Shown piece after piece: positions 13,736 to 19,247 of a stretch of 23,431 bases of DNA (position 1 is its first letter; each line of letters starts with the position of its first letter). The DNA is taken from IMG/VR virus record IMGVR_UViG_3300020438_002867, positions 1-23,431 of that record, one strand, 5' to 3'. This stretch comes from a virus. The notes under the pieces are model-generated. The model saw nothing but the letters and a program-made list of their open reading frames with translations, searched no databases and had not been told where the DNA came from. The position numbers and the translations under genes are program-made.

Positions 13736-14755
13736 TTACAAGCCTGATGCACCAGTACTTGCCCACTCGCGAGCACCATTTGGCAATGTTTGCTCACATG
13801 CTAACTGTGCTACTAGTGTTGTTACGATACCTGCAACAACTGCCGCACAACTCTGTGGAACGATCATAGCACCTGCGGCTTTGTCCATAGATTTAGCAAG
13901 GGTAAATGCAATTGCGTCTGTTAGTATTTGCTTGTTCTTTTTACCAATTGCTTTACGTACATCAGCTGACATCCAAATCAAATCAACAAATGCTCCAGCT
14001 GTTAAATCACATGCTGTTCCCATAGCGGCAGCGCCCACTGTGTCTTTAGCTGCCAAGTATAAGATAGCTGTTGAGCTTAGAGGTGCTGTTGCTGCCGTAG
14101 TAGTTGCCTGACTGCTCGGCTCTGGACGATACAATATGGCTGCAAAAATTGTGCCTAGTGCAACGCTTACACCAATTTGACAGTAGTTGGCTTCTGCCCA
14201 TTCTGCAATAAGTTCGCCAGCATCAACTGCATACTCGCCTACTTCTTCTAGTCCTTGTAGTGCAAGTTTACTACCTGCTTCAATTTCATCCATTGCGGCT
14301 GTAGCTACATTTGCTGTTGCCATTGCGCTTTGGGTTGCGGCGACTTTAGCTTTATTAGCTGTGCTAACAGTTTCCTTTGCGATTGCATTTGCTGTATCTT
14401 CAGCAAACTTAATACCATCTTTAGTAACTGCGCCAGTTGTATCAACAATTACTTTTCCTGCATCTGTAACATTTTTTGCAGCGTCTTTGGCTGCTTTGTC
14501 TGCGGCTTTTTTAGCTGCTTTGGCGGCATCGTCAGCGGCTTTCTTTGCATCTTTAGCAGCTTTGTCAGCGGCTTTCTTAGCGGCTGCGGCCTGTTTGGCT
14601 GCGGCATCTGCTTGCCGTTTTGCTTCTGCTGCCGCTTGATCTGCTGCCTTCTTAGCAGCCTTTGCCGCTTCGTTAGCTACATCGACCGGGTTTGGTATTT
14701 TAACCTTTGGCGGCTTCGGCAATTTGATTTTAGGTTTTTTAATTTTCCAACCCAT
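13736..14755 (-). CDS. Ala/Lys-rich TolA-like protein with membrane segments
   Basis: 339 residues. Residues 1-25 are Pro/Lys-rich (KIKKPKIKLPKPPKVKIPNP). Residues 28-95 consist of repeated Ala-Ala-Lys/Asp heptad-like units (KKAADKAAKDAKKAADDAAK), as in the TolA rod: a long single helix. Residues 195-215 (IGVSVALGTIFAAILY) look like a membrane segment, and another hydrophobic stretch lies near 305-325 (AAVVAGIVTTLVAQLAC). Four Cys residues lie in the C-terminal half. Function is not recognised; envelope spanning or membrane disruption near the lysis gene is possible. Several long antisense frames here are shadows of the repeat. An AGAGATATAAC leader precedes the ATG. Confidence 0.75.
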   Translation of the reverse strand: MGWKIKKPKIKLPKPPKVKIPNPVDVANEAAKAAKKAADQAAAEAKRQADAAAKQAAAAKKAADKAAKDAKKAADDAAKAAKKAADKAAKDAAKNVTDAGKVIVDTTGAVTKDGIKFAEDTANAIAKETVSTANKAKVAATQSAMATANVATAAMDEIEAGSKLALQGLEEVGEYAVDAGELIAEWAEANYCQIGVSVALGTIFAAILYRPEPSSQATTTAATAPLSSTAILYLAAKDTVGAAAMGTACDLTAGAFVDLIWMSADVRKAIGKKNKQILTDAIAFTLAKSMDKAAGAMIVPQSCAAVVAGIVTTLVAQLACEQTLPNGAREWASTGASGL

Positions 14756-14777
14756 GTTATATCTCTCCGTTGTTAGA

Positions 14778-15251
14778 TTACTTTTTTTCCATTAATGCCA
14801 CTGCGGCATTATATGCTTCTGTACTTATTATACCTTCACGTAATAACTTCTGTCTATTGGCTTCGTGCTTTAGAGCAATCTCTTGTTTGCTGCCGCCAAA
14901 GTATGCTACAGCGTGGCCTTCTGCTATCATAATGTCAGTTACTAAGTCGCCATTAGGAGCTCTAAAGTCTCCTAAGATACGTCCAAACTTGCCTTTCATA
15001 TCTTCACCGTGTTTGTTTTCTGTAGTAATCAATTTGGCGCCATCTTTCATAAGTTCTTTTAGTCTTGCTTTTGCAGCTTCGCCAAACAAGTCTTCTACTT
15101 TGTCTCTTGTGCGTGACTCTGGTGTGTCTATACCCATAATACGAACACGTTCGTCTCTAAGTGTTACTCCAAATCCTAGATCAATATCTACATCTACTGT
15201 GTCGCCATCGATTACTTTGACAACTACTACGTCATACTCGTTTTGTTGCAT
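14778..15251 (-). CDS. Staphylococcal-nuclease homologue (thermonuclease)
   Basis: 157 residues, one SNase OB-fold domain without a signal peptide. Active site residues are in place: VIDGDTVDVDI (Asp17/Asp20), VRIMGIDTPESR (Arg37, Asp42, Glu45) and FGRILGDF (Arg91). These correspond to Asp21, Arg35, Asp40, Glu43 and Arg87 of the S. aureus enzyme. It cuts DNA and RNA with Ca2+. Absence of an export signal suggests action in the host cytoplasm, for example on host DNA or RNA for nucleotide recycling (inference). The neighbours are a two-TM protein and the TolA-like protein. GAGGGAAAC precedes the ATG. Confidence 0.92.
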   Translation of the reverse strand: MQQNEYDVVVVKVIDGDTVDVDIDLGFGVTLRDERVRIMGIDTPESRTRDKVEDLFGEAAKARLKELMKDGAKLITTENKHGEDMKGKFGRILGDFRAPNGDLVTDIMIAEGHAVAYFGGSKQEIALKHEANRQKLLREGIISTEAYNAAVALMEKK

Positions 15252-15269
15252 TTTGTTTCCCTCATTGTT

Positions 15270-15611
15270 TTATTCATCTAAGTCTAGTGCTTGATGACCC
15301 CATTCTTCCATCACAAACTCTCCAAACGCTGTTCCAAAGAGCCACATAAGTGTAAGAATTACTCCTACTACGCATATTGTCATTGTCCATACCCAGATTT
15401 GTAGTAGTGGATGTTTGCCTTCTGTCCAATGTATTAATCTTTTAATCTTGTTCTTTAGTCCGTCTAACATAAACTTGCCTACAAACCAACGTAATAATCT
15501 CATTACAATTAATATAGGCGAACTTAGTACATCAAACAATATTAAGAACAGATCAACAGTGATGTCTATAATATTATCAATGTTAAACCATTTGCGTAGT
15601 TTTTCTCGCAT
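15270..15611 (-). CDS. Small two-helix membrane protein
   Basis: 113 residues with hydrophobic segments at about 16-48 (ITVDLFLILFDVLSSPILIV) and 72-98 (IWVWTMTICVVGVILTLMW), a basic stretch between them and an acidic C-terminus. That is the size and shape of a holin, and it sits in the run that leads to the SleB gene, but no sequence family is recognised, so holin is only a suggestion. A late-type box (15638-15645) and GGGCAGGG ribosome site lie in front. Confidence 0.65.
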   Translation of the reverse strand: MREKLRKWFNIDNIIDITVDLFLILFDVLSSPILIVMRLLRWFVGKFMLDGLKNKIKRLIHWTEGKHPLLQIWVWTMTICVVGVILTLMWLFGTAFGEFVMEEWGHQALDLDE

Positions 15612-15637
15612 TTGCCCTGCCCTTAATGTACTACGTT

Positions 15638-15645
15638 TATTTAGT
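15638..15645 (-). promoter_or_regulatory. Late-promoter-like box
   Basis: ACTAAATA on the minus strand (core TAAATA of the T4 late box), 27 bases before the ATG at 15611 and just after the terminator of the upstream gene. Chance matches are common in AT-rich DNA. Confidence 0.3.
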
Positions 15646-15653
15646 CACAAATA

Positions 15654-15675
15654 AAGGGGCGTCGAAACGCCCCTT
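15654..15675 (-). terminator. Intrinsic terminator with UUCG loop
   Basis: Nine-base stem AAGGGGCGT / ACGCCCCTT closed by TTCG on the minus strand (15675-15654), followed by TATTTG. It ends the outer-membrane protein transcript. Confidence 0.85.
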
Positions 15676-15700
15676 GGTGCCGTGTTTTTATTTTTAGTTA

Positions 15701-16081
15701 TTAGAAACTAAACGTTGTCATTAATTTGATTTCGCCGCGTGTTTCTGCTTCTAGGTCATATGATGTCGTTGCTTCTAATTCAACGCTGTCTGTCAACCCA
15801 TAAGTTACACCAAAATCAATCACTGGAAGATGATCAAACTCATTATCAAGTGTTACTTTATTGTCATTGTCCCAAATATTCAACATTGTGCCCATTGTGA
15901 AGTTAGCCATGCCAAATGCATAACCTAATTCTGGCTCAACTGTCATTGTTGTTGTTTCTGCATCCACCATATGTGTTGCTACAACGTCTGTGTTAAGAGT
16001 AACACCAGTTGTACCTAAGTCAACTGCTCCTGCTACTGTTGCTGATGCAGCCAATGCTGCCGCGATAAATACTGTACGCAT
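15701..16081 (-). CDS. Small outer-membrane beta-barrel-like protein
   Basis: 126 residues. I choose the ATG at 16081 because it starts a clean Sec signal peptide (MRTVFIAAALAASATVAGA, cleavage near residue 19); the in-frame ATG at 16132 lies inside a terminator stem. The mature part alternates polar and non-polar residues in roughly ten-residue strands (TTTMTVEPELGYAF, ANFTMGTMLNIW, SVELEATTSYDLEAE) and ends in phenylalanine (KLMTTFSF), the signature for BAM-assembled outer-membrane proteins. Six to eight strands fit. Possible roles: superinfection exclusion, receptor masking or nutrient uptake (inference). It is followed by a strong terminator, so it is a one-gene unit. Confidence 0.7.
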   Translation of the reverse strand: MRTVFIAAALAASATVAGAVDLGTTGVTLNTDVVATHMVDAETTTMTVEPELGYAFGMANFTMGTMLNIWDNDNKVTLDNEFDHLPVIDFGVTYGLTDSVELEATTSYDLEAETRGEIKLMTTFSF

Positions 16082-16114
16082 TATAATAATATACCTTTCA
16101 AATTGTACTGTCGT

Positions 16115-16143
16115 AAAAAAGGGCAAGTTCACGCTTGCCCTTT
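16115..16143 (-). terminator. Intrinsic terminator of the pseudoazurin operon
   Basis: Stem AAAGGGCAAG / CTTGCCCTTT (ten bases, six-base loop) at 16143-16118, with a run of six T on the minus strand (16120-16115). It lies between the 71-residue gene and the outer-membrane protein gene. Confidence 0.85.
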
Positions 16144-16233
16144 GACTTTCTATTTACACTAGTAATCTATGTTGTTGTTCACTTTAGAGCGTGTTTTAAA
16201 AAGTTTACACACATTTGTTACTTATTTACAACA

Positions 16234-16449
16234 CTATCCGCCCGGTACAAATCCTTTAGGTCTAAACCAAACTTTTTGGTCGTGTAATTTACCTAGTAGA
16301 TCTTGTATTTCTATCATCTCTTGATGTAGTTGTGTCGATACATTACCTTCGGCAATAGCCATACCTCTGCGTCCAGCCTTTGCTCTTAGTGCTGATTCAA
16401 TAACTTCGATGTCACGAATTGATAATTCAAAATTATTATTTGGTTTCAT
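16234..16449 (-). CDS. Hypothetical protein
   Basis: 71 residues, helical and charged (FELSIRDIEVIESALRAKAG), ending in VWFRPKGFVPGG. Not recognised. It overlaps the gene before it by 14 bases and is the last gene of the pseudoazurin operon. Downstream, 16144-16233 holds no gene; it carries two TGTAAATA boxes and then the terminator. Confidence 0.65.
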   Translation of the reverse strand: MKPNNNFELSIRDIEVIESALRAKAGRRGMAIAEGNVSTQLHQEMIEIQDLLGKLHDQKVWFRPKGFVPGG

Positions 16450-16645
16450 AGTCTGTACTCAATCCTGAGGGGTTATACTGTCCGCCATTATAGCCAGGAT
16501 AGGTGTTGTCCTCTACCCCAAAGTTGCATGATGCAACAATAAACAAAAATGCTATTGAAGCATACGTTGTACGTTTGCTCCACAAGATGAAACCGTCAAA
16601 TGCAATTTCAGCTTGCTTCTGTGCATCTTCTGTTACCTTGTTCAT
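16436..16645 (-). CDS. Small single-TM protein
   Basis: 69 residues from ATG 16645, chosen because it overlaps the previous stop as ATGA; a longer frame to 16663 exists but lies inside the upstream gene. The N-terminal helix MNKVTEDAQKQAEIAFDGFI is followed by a membrane segment (TTYASIAFLFIVASCNF), then a Gly/Tyr/Asn-rich tail (YPGYNGGQYNPSG). The ASC before the tail resembles a lipobox-like end of a signal peptide, but the long N-terminal part argues against a lipoprotein. Confidence 0.6.
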   Translation of the reverse strand: MNKVTEDAQKQAEIAFDGFILWSKRTTYASIAFLFIVASCNFGVEDNTYPGYNGGQYNPSGLSTDYETK

Positions 16646-16803
16646 TTCTCTAAACCTATACACGGAATAAGAATGGACTGTTTACAGTTGTCTGGATAAG
16701 CAATTGCCGATCCAAGAATAGGCATCCCTACCATACCAATAATAATGATTAAGAAAGCCCAACCTAAACCTTTGGTTGTGCAATATTGTGTTTGTTCGCT
16801 CAT
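16642..16803 (-). CDS. Small membrane protein (53 aa)
   Basis: 53 residues from ATG at 16803, which overlaps the pseudoazurin stop (CTATGA). Sequence MSEQTQYCTTKGLGWAFLII continues into a second hydrophobic part (GMVGMPILGSAIAY) and a Cys-bearing end (DNCKQSILIPC). No separate ribosome site; translation is coupled on both sides. Function unknown. It may anchor or partner the copper protein (inference from coupling only). Confidence 0.65.
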   Translation of the reverse strand: MSEQTQYCTTKGLGWAFLIIIIGMVGMPILGSAIAYPDNCKQSILIPCIGLEK

Positions 16804-17219
16804 AGATCAGCCAACAATGCTTTTAGTTTTTTCTTTGACTTACCTTTTACTTTGGCACCTGAGATATCGTTGTCTCCATCACCTACAACTACAATACCAA
16901 TCATTCCCATTGATTTGTGCGGGGAACATTGATATAGATATACGCCTGGTGTATCAAATGTCATTTCAACTTCTTTGTTTAGTTTTGATTTACGTGGTGC
17001 TTTCCAACCATCTGGACCTGCAATAAATTCTACATTGTGACCTTTTGCTGTTGGTACCCAAGTAATTGTGTCGCCTACGTCAATGCGTGTGATATCTTCT
17101 GAGTACACCATCTTGGCGCCGTCATCACGTTTGTTTAACATTTCGACTGTAGTGTCAGCTGCAAAAGCTGTAGTTGAGAGAGTAGCCAGTACTGCTACTG
17201 TTAATAGTAAGTTTTTCAT
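16800..17219 (-). CDS. Pseudoazurin-like blue copper protein
   Basis: 139 residues from ATG 17219, chosen for the AAAGGA ribosome site and the signal peptide MKNLLLTVAVLATLSTTAFA (cleaved before ADTT). The type 1 copper site is complete: His61 in KGHNVEF, Cys98 and His101 in YLYQCSPHKSMGM, and Met106. The order and spacing C-x2-H-x4-M, and the start VEMLNK, match pseudoazurin rather than plastocyanin or amicyanin. It acts in the periplasm as a one-electron carrier, in bacteria often to nitrite or nitrous oxide reductases or the respiratory chain. It has its own promoter and heads a four-gene unit. Confidence 0.88.
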   Translation of the reverse strand: MKNLLLTVAVLATLSTTAFAADTTVEMLNKRDDGAKMVYSEDITRIDVGDTITWVPTAKGHNVEFIAGPDGWKAPRKSKLNKEVEMTFDTPGVYLYQCSPHKSMGMIGIVVVGDGDNDISGAKVKGKSKKKLKALLADL

Positions 17220-17250
17220 TTTATTTCCTTTGTGTATGTGTTGTATATTA

Positions 17251-17279
17251 TATATAGCACGTATTTTATCGGAAGTCAA
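17251..17279 (-). promoter_or_regulatory. Early-type promoter of the pseudoazurin unit
   Basis: TTGACT (17279-17274), 17-base spacer, TATATA (17256-17251); one base off consensus in each hexamer. Confidence 0.7.
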
Positions 17280-17310
17280 CTAAATTCAGTGCGCTAAAGT
17301 GTAGCAGATA

Positions 17311-17336
17311 AAAGAAAAGCACCCGAGGGTGCTTTT
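17311..17336 (-). terminator. Intrinsic terminator of the tmRNA gene
   Basis: Stem AAAAGCACC / GGTGCTTTT (17336-17315) with a four-base loop, followed on the minus strand by CTTTTA. It lies directly after the coding piece of ssrA. Confidence 0.85.
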
Positions 17337-17339
17337 CCT

Positions 17340-17507
17340 GCTATGTTTGGTAACAAGGTCTAACTACCCCGTAACAGCCTAAGCTGCTAATGCCATCTCT
17401 GGCGCATAATTGTCATTTGCAATTATAAGTTTCGTTCGCGTTAACCGAGCTTACATCCGGGCAACTCCACTCTCCTATTAACTAACAGTCGATCCTATTT
17501 CGACCCC
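17340..17507 (-). ncRNA. tmRNA coding piece
   Basis: Starts with the acceptor strand GGGGTCG, followed by AAATAGGATCGAC, the D-arm analogue of tmRNA; then P2, a GC-rich region likely forming the first pseudoknot (GCCCGG...CGGTTAACGCG), and the tag frame. The 3' end is placed before the terminator. Confidence 0.8.
17379..17420 (-). other. tmRNA proteolysis tag frame
   Basis: GCA at 17420-17418 is the resume codon; thirteen codons read ANDNYAPEMALAA, then TAG. With the alanine carried by the tmRNA itself, the tag is AANDNYAPEMALAA. The ANDN start and ALAA end are those of typical tags recognised by ClpXP and the SspB/ClpA systems. Confidence 0.92.
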
Positions 17508-17561
17508 ATCAAAAGCACACCCTTCAACTTGCAACCAACCTGCTCTTCCAGGATGTACTTA

Positions 17562-17622
17562 TGGTGGAGTCGCCGGGTACCGCCCCCGGGTCCTGTCTAG
17601 CGTTTGAATTGCTTCAACGTTA
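17562..17622 (-). ncRNA. tmRNA acceptor piece
   Basis: Ends in CGACTCC-ACCA, with CCA encoded. The T-arm reads CCGGG-GGCGGTA-CCCGG: five perfect pairs and a seven-base loop that lacks the usual TTCGA sequence. The 5' end is estimated from the promoter at 17629-17659. Confidence 0.8.
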
Positions 17623-17628
17623 CAAGTA

Positions 17629-17659
17629 TATTTATAACACAAGTAATACTAGATGTCAA
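17629..17659 (-). promoter_or_regulatory. tmRNA promoter, overlapping early and late elements
   Basis: TTGACA (17659-17654), 17-base spacer, TATAAA (17636-17631). The -10 is embedded in TATAAATA (17636-17629), an exact T4-type late box. Confidence 0.75.
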
Positions 17660-17841
17660 CTTCTATTTCAATAATAGATGTTTGTTCACCTTTCTTTTTT
17701 AGTCTAACCATTTCTGGATCTTCATCGATACACCAGAAATATAAAAGAAGTACTATATTTGTGAGTATTCGTTTATATGGATAGGAGAAGTCCTAAACAC
17801 GATAAACCAACAACAAATTCTATCTTTTCAAATTTAGTCAT
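17649..17841 (-). pseudogene. Small membrane protein gene split by a +1 shift
   Basis: An ATG at 17841, after GGGAGATAAG as ribosome site, opens MTKFEKIEFVVGLSCLGLLLSI and stops at 17773. The +1 frame, open from about 17786, continues (YKRILTNIVLLLYFWC, then IDEDPEMVRLKKKGEQ, ending IEIEVDI) to TAG at 17649-17651. That second part has no start codon of its own before its middle, yet its composition looks coding. Joined by one skipped base after TCC, the product would be about 66 residues with two membrane segments. Possible reasons: a sequencing or assembly indel, a decaying gene or programmed frameshifting. The tmRNA -35 overlaps its last codons. Confidence 0.45.
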
Positions 17842-17860
17842 ATCTTATCTCCCTAATTGT

Positions 17861-17879
17861 TATGTTATATTATAACATA
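17861..17879. repeat. Perfect palindrome over a promoter -10
   Basis: TATGTTATA-T-TATAACATA: nine-base arms around one central base, covering the TATAAT at 17869-17874. Its shape is that of an operator for a dimeric repressor. Confidence 0.5.
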
Positions 17880-17897
17880 GTTTGATGAGTTTGTCTA
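17869..17897 (-). promoter_or_regulatory. Early-type promoter of the small membrane gene
   Basis: TAGACA (17897-17892), 17-base spacer, TATAAT (17874-17869). The -35 includes the TAG stop of the upstream gene (17895-17897). Confidence 0.7.
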
Positions 17898-18110
17898 CCA
17901 TCCTTGTCTTTTTATTTTTAAAGAATTTTTTGTAGATCGAACTGCGTTCATTAAACGTAGTGTTCTTGAAGATTTATGGTTTGAACTCCAGGCATTTTTT
18001 GTTTGGAAATTCTTTGCATATTCGCACTCTTGTGAAAATTTTTCAGCGAGCATTTTTTCTAAATAATATAGATCTTCTTCGCTAAGTGATTCTATTCCAG
18101 TAGTAGACAT
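17895..18110 (-). CDS. Hypothetical basic protein
   Basis: 71 residues. An acidic N-terminal helix (SLSEEDLYYLEKMLAEKFSQ) is followed by a basic half (SSRTLRLMNAVRSTKNSLK, IKRQGW). Not recognised; a small DNA- or RNA-binding protein is possible from charge alone. The ribosome site is AAAGGGG before TTGCAAC-ATG, and a late-type box TGTAAATA lies 28 bases upstream. Confidence 0.6.
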   Translation of the reverse strand: MSTTGIESLSEEDLYYLEKMLAEKFSQECEYAKNFQTKNAWSSNHKSSRTLRLMNAVRSTKNSLKIKRQGW

Positions 18111-18137
18111 GTTGCAACCCCTTTCGTCTAGTGACAG

Positions 18138-18145
18138 TATTTACA
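18138..18145 (-). promoter_or_regulatory. Late-promoter-like box
   Basis: TGTAAATA on the minus strand (7 of 8 to the T4 late box), 28 bases before the ATG at 18110. Confidence 0.35.
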
Positions 18146-18177
18146 CTAAACTAAAAGTTGAGGCGCTAACATGATAC

Positions 18178-18384
18178 TTAGAAAAATATTGTCTTTATGT
18201 TGCCTGCTATTATCATAAAACATGTAAAAACGTGCAAGACGATCCAGAATGTTCTAGCTGCCAATGCACGTTTTACACTTGTTTGCGAAATTGGAAGAAA
18301 TGTTGGTTCGTCGTCATCGGTTATTCCTATTGGCATTCCAATGGTACGAGCCCATGTCTTAATCCACTTTCGCTGTCCGGACAT
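18178..18384 (-). CDS. Small single-TM protein
   Basis: 68 residues. The N-terminal part contains GMPIGITDDDEPTFLPISQ, a stretch I remember from conserved small proteins of T4-like marine phages; then a membrane helix (FWIVLHVFTCFMIIAGNI). Function unknown. The ATG shares one base with the end of the preceding gene (18384), so it is translationally coupled in the HAD unit. Confidence 0.7.
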   Translation of the reverse strand: MSGQRKWIKTWARTIGMPIGITDDDEPTFLPISQTSVKRALAARTFWIVLHVFTCFMIIAGNIKTIFF

Positions 18385-18569
18385 TACATTGCGTTCTTTT
18401 TGTCTTGAATTTCTGCTCTACGAGTCTTAGATAATTTACCTAAGTCACCTAGTGCTTTACGTGCTCTTGTAGCAGCGGCTTTAACACCCTTGCCTTCGAA
18501 CGTGTCGTGCTCTGTAAGGTATTGTTGAAATGCTTGAACAATTTGTTCATGTTGTGTTTGATCACTCAT
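18384..18569 (-). CDS. Small basic protein, histone-H1-like composition
   Basis: 61 residues. An N-terminal acidic helix (EQIVQAFQQYLTEHDTFEG) precedes KGVKAAATRARKALGDLGKL and RRAEIQDKKNAM. The Ala/Lys/Arg-rich helix recalls histone H1-like tails and suggests nucleic-acid binding, unproven. A good AGGAG lies nine bases before the ATG. Similar proteins occur in T4-like marine phages, as far as I remember. Confidence 0.65.
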   Translation of the reverse strand: MSDQTQHEQIVQAFQQYLTEHDTFEGKGVKAAATRARKALGDLGKLSKTRRAEIQDKKNAM

Positions 18570-18574
18570 AATTT

Positions 18575-19177
18575 TTATTCTCCTATAATGTGATTATAAA
18601 GTTCTTTCCAGCCGACTACCTTAGTCATACCATCTGGAATATCATCGTGCATGTTGTATCCATGCTCAATTAGAATTGCAGTAAGACCTAAATCTAGTCC
18701 ACAAACTGCGTTTGTTAGTTTATCTTCGATCCAATACAATCCTGAATCTTTATATGGTGCTAGCGCATCATCTTTGTCTGCACCAGTATCTAGACAAACT
18801 AAATCATCAATAGCTGTTTCGCCAAACAACTTTTGAAGGTTCATTAACCGTAATTTATAAGCATTTTCATCTGTACTCATGCTTGTAATACAACGGAAAA
18901 CAAATCCATGTTCTTCGTGTAGCCGTTTTACATAATACACTGCATCTCGTAATGCAGGTAAGAATCCCATTGCAGCACTTTCATTGAACTGCTTTACTAA
19001 TTTATGTCCAATATTGTTTGAATCTAAATCAAATCGTTTTGCAATATCGTATTGCAGATTTGCATCTTTGCTTTGAGTGTGTCCATGTTGTTCCATCCAA
19101 CATGTAAATGCGTATTCCCAATTTAACAGAACTCCGTCCACGTCTGTTAAAATTACTTTATTATGATACTTCTTCAT
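18575..19177 (-). CDS. HAD-superfamily phosphatase
   Basis: 200 residues. Motif I is ILTDVDGVLLNW with nucleophile Asp12 and acid Asp14; motif II is the Ser/Thr of RCITSMS; a later acidic pair in YWIEDKLTNA matches motif IV, which binds Mg2+. The cap between motifs I and II is helical (about residues 20-85), type C1. Substrates may be a nucleotide or sugar phosphate; nucleotidase-like relatives are common in T4-like marine phages. It is first behind a perfect-consensus promoter and followed by two small coupled genes. Confidence 0.82.
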   Translation of the reverse strand: MKKYHNKVILTDVDGVLLNWEYAFTCWMEQHGHTQSKDANLQYDIAKRFDLDSNNIGHKLVKQFNESAAMGFLPALRDAVYYVKRLHEEHGFVFRCITSMSTDENAYKLRLMNLQKLFGETAIDDLVCLDTGADKDDALAPYKDSGLYWIEDKLTNAVCGLDLGLTAILIEHGYNMHDDIPDGMTKVVGWKELYNHIIGE

Positions 19178-19213
19178 ACTGCCTCTTGTGCCTATATTGT
19201 TAATTTATACTGT

Positions 19214-19242
19214 ATTATACAATCAAATAAAGTGTTTGTCAA
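19214..19242 (-). promoter_or_regulatory. Early-type sigma70 promoter, perfect consensus
   Basis: TTGACA (19242-19237), 17-base spacer, TATAAT (19219-19214), both exact. It drives the HAD gene. It lies five bases after the PAAR stop. Confidence 0.85.
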
Positions 19243-19247
19243 CCACT

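Larger units (their letters stand above)
17340..17622 (-). ncRNA. ssrA: Permuted two-piece tmRNA
   Basis: tmRNA rescues stalled ribosomes: it enters like tRNA-Ala, then its short reading frame adds a degradation tag. Here the gene is circularly permuted on the minus strand. The acceptor piece (ending CCA at 17562) comes first, then a spacer of about 54 bases, then the coding piece starting GGGGTCG at 17507. The two ends pair as a 7-bp acceptor stem (GGGGTCG with CGACTCC), with a G3-U70 wobble, the alanine identity element. CTGTTAG of the coding piece pairs with CTAgACAG of the acceptor piece (one bulge), fitting helix P2. This order is known in alphaproteobacteria and some cyanobacteria. Outer ends are estimates. 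No smpB gene lies in the window, so host SmpB is needed. Confidence 0.93.

Noticed and set aside
13716-14776. Three long plus-strand frames rich in Ala/Ser or Cys/Phe
   Set aside because: They mirror the Ala/Lys repeat gene on the minus strand; low-complexity GC-skewed codons open all frames. No ribosome site or family.
16082-16132. N-terminal extension of the outer-membrane protein
   Set aside because: The upstream ATG lies in a terminator stem and would spoil the signal peptide; the ATG at 16081 is preferred.
17220-17279. Longer pseudoazurin frame starting at 17279
   Set aside because: That start overlaps the promoter -35; the ATG at 17219 has a ribosome site and begins the signal peptide.
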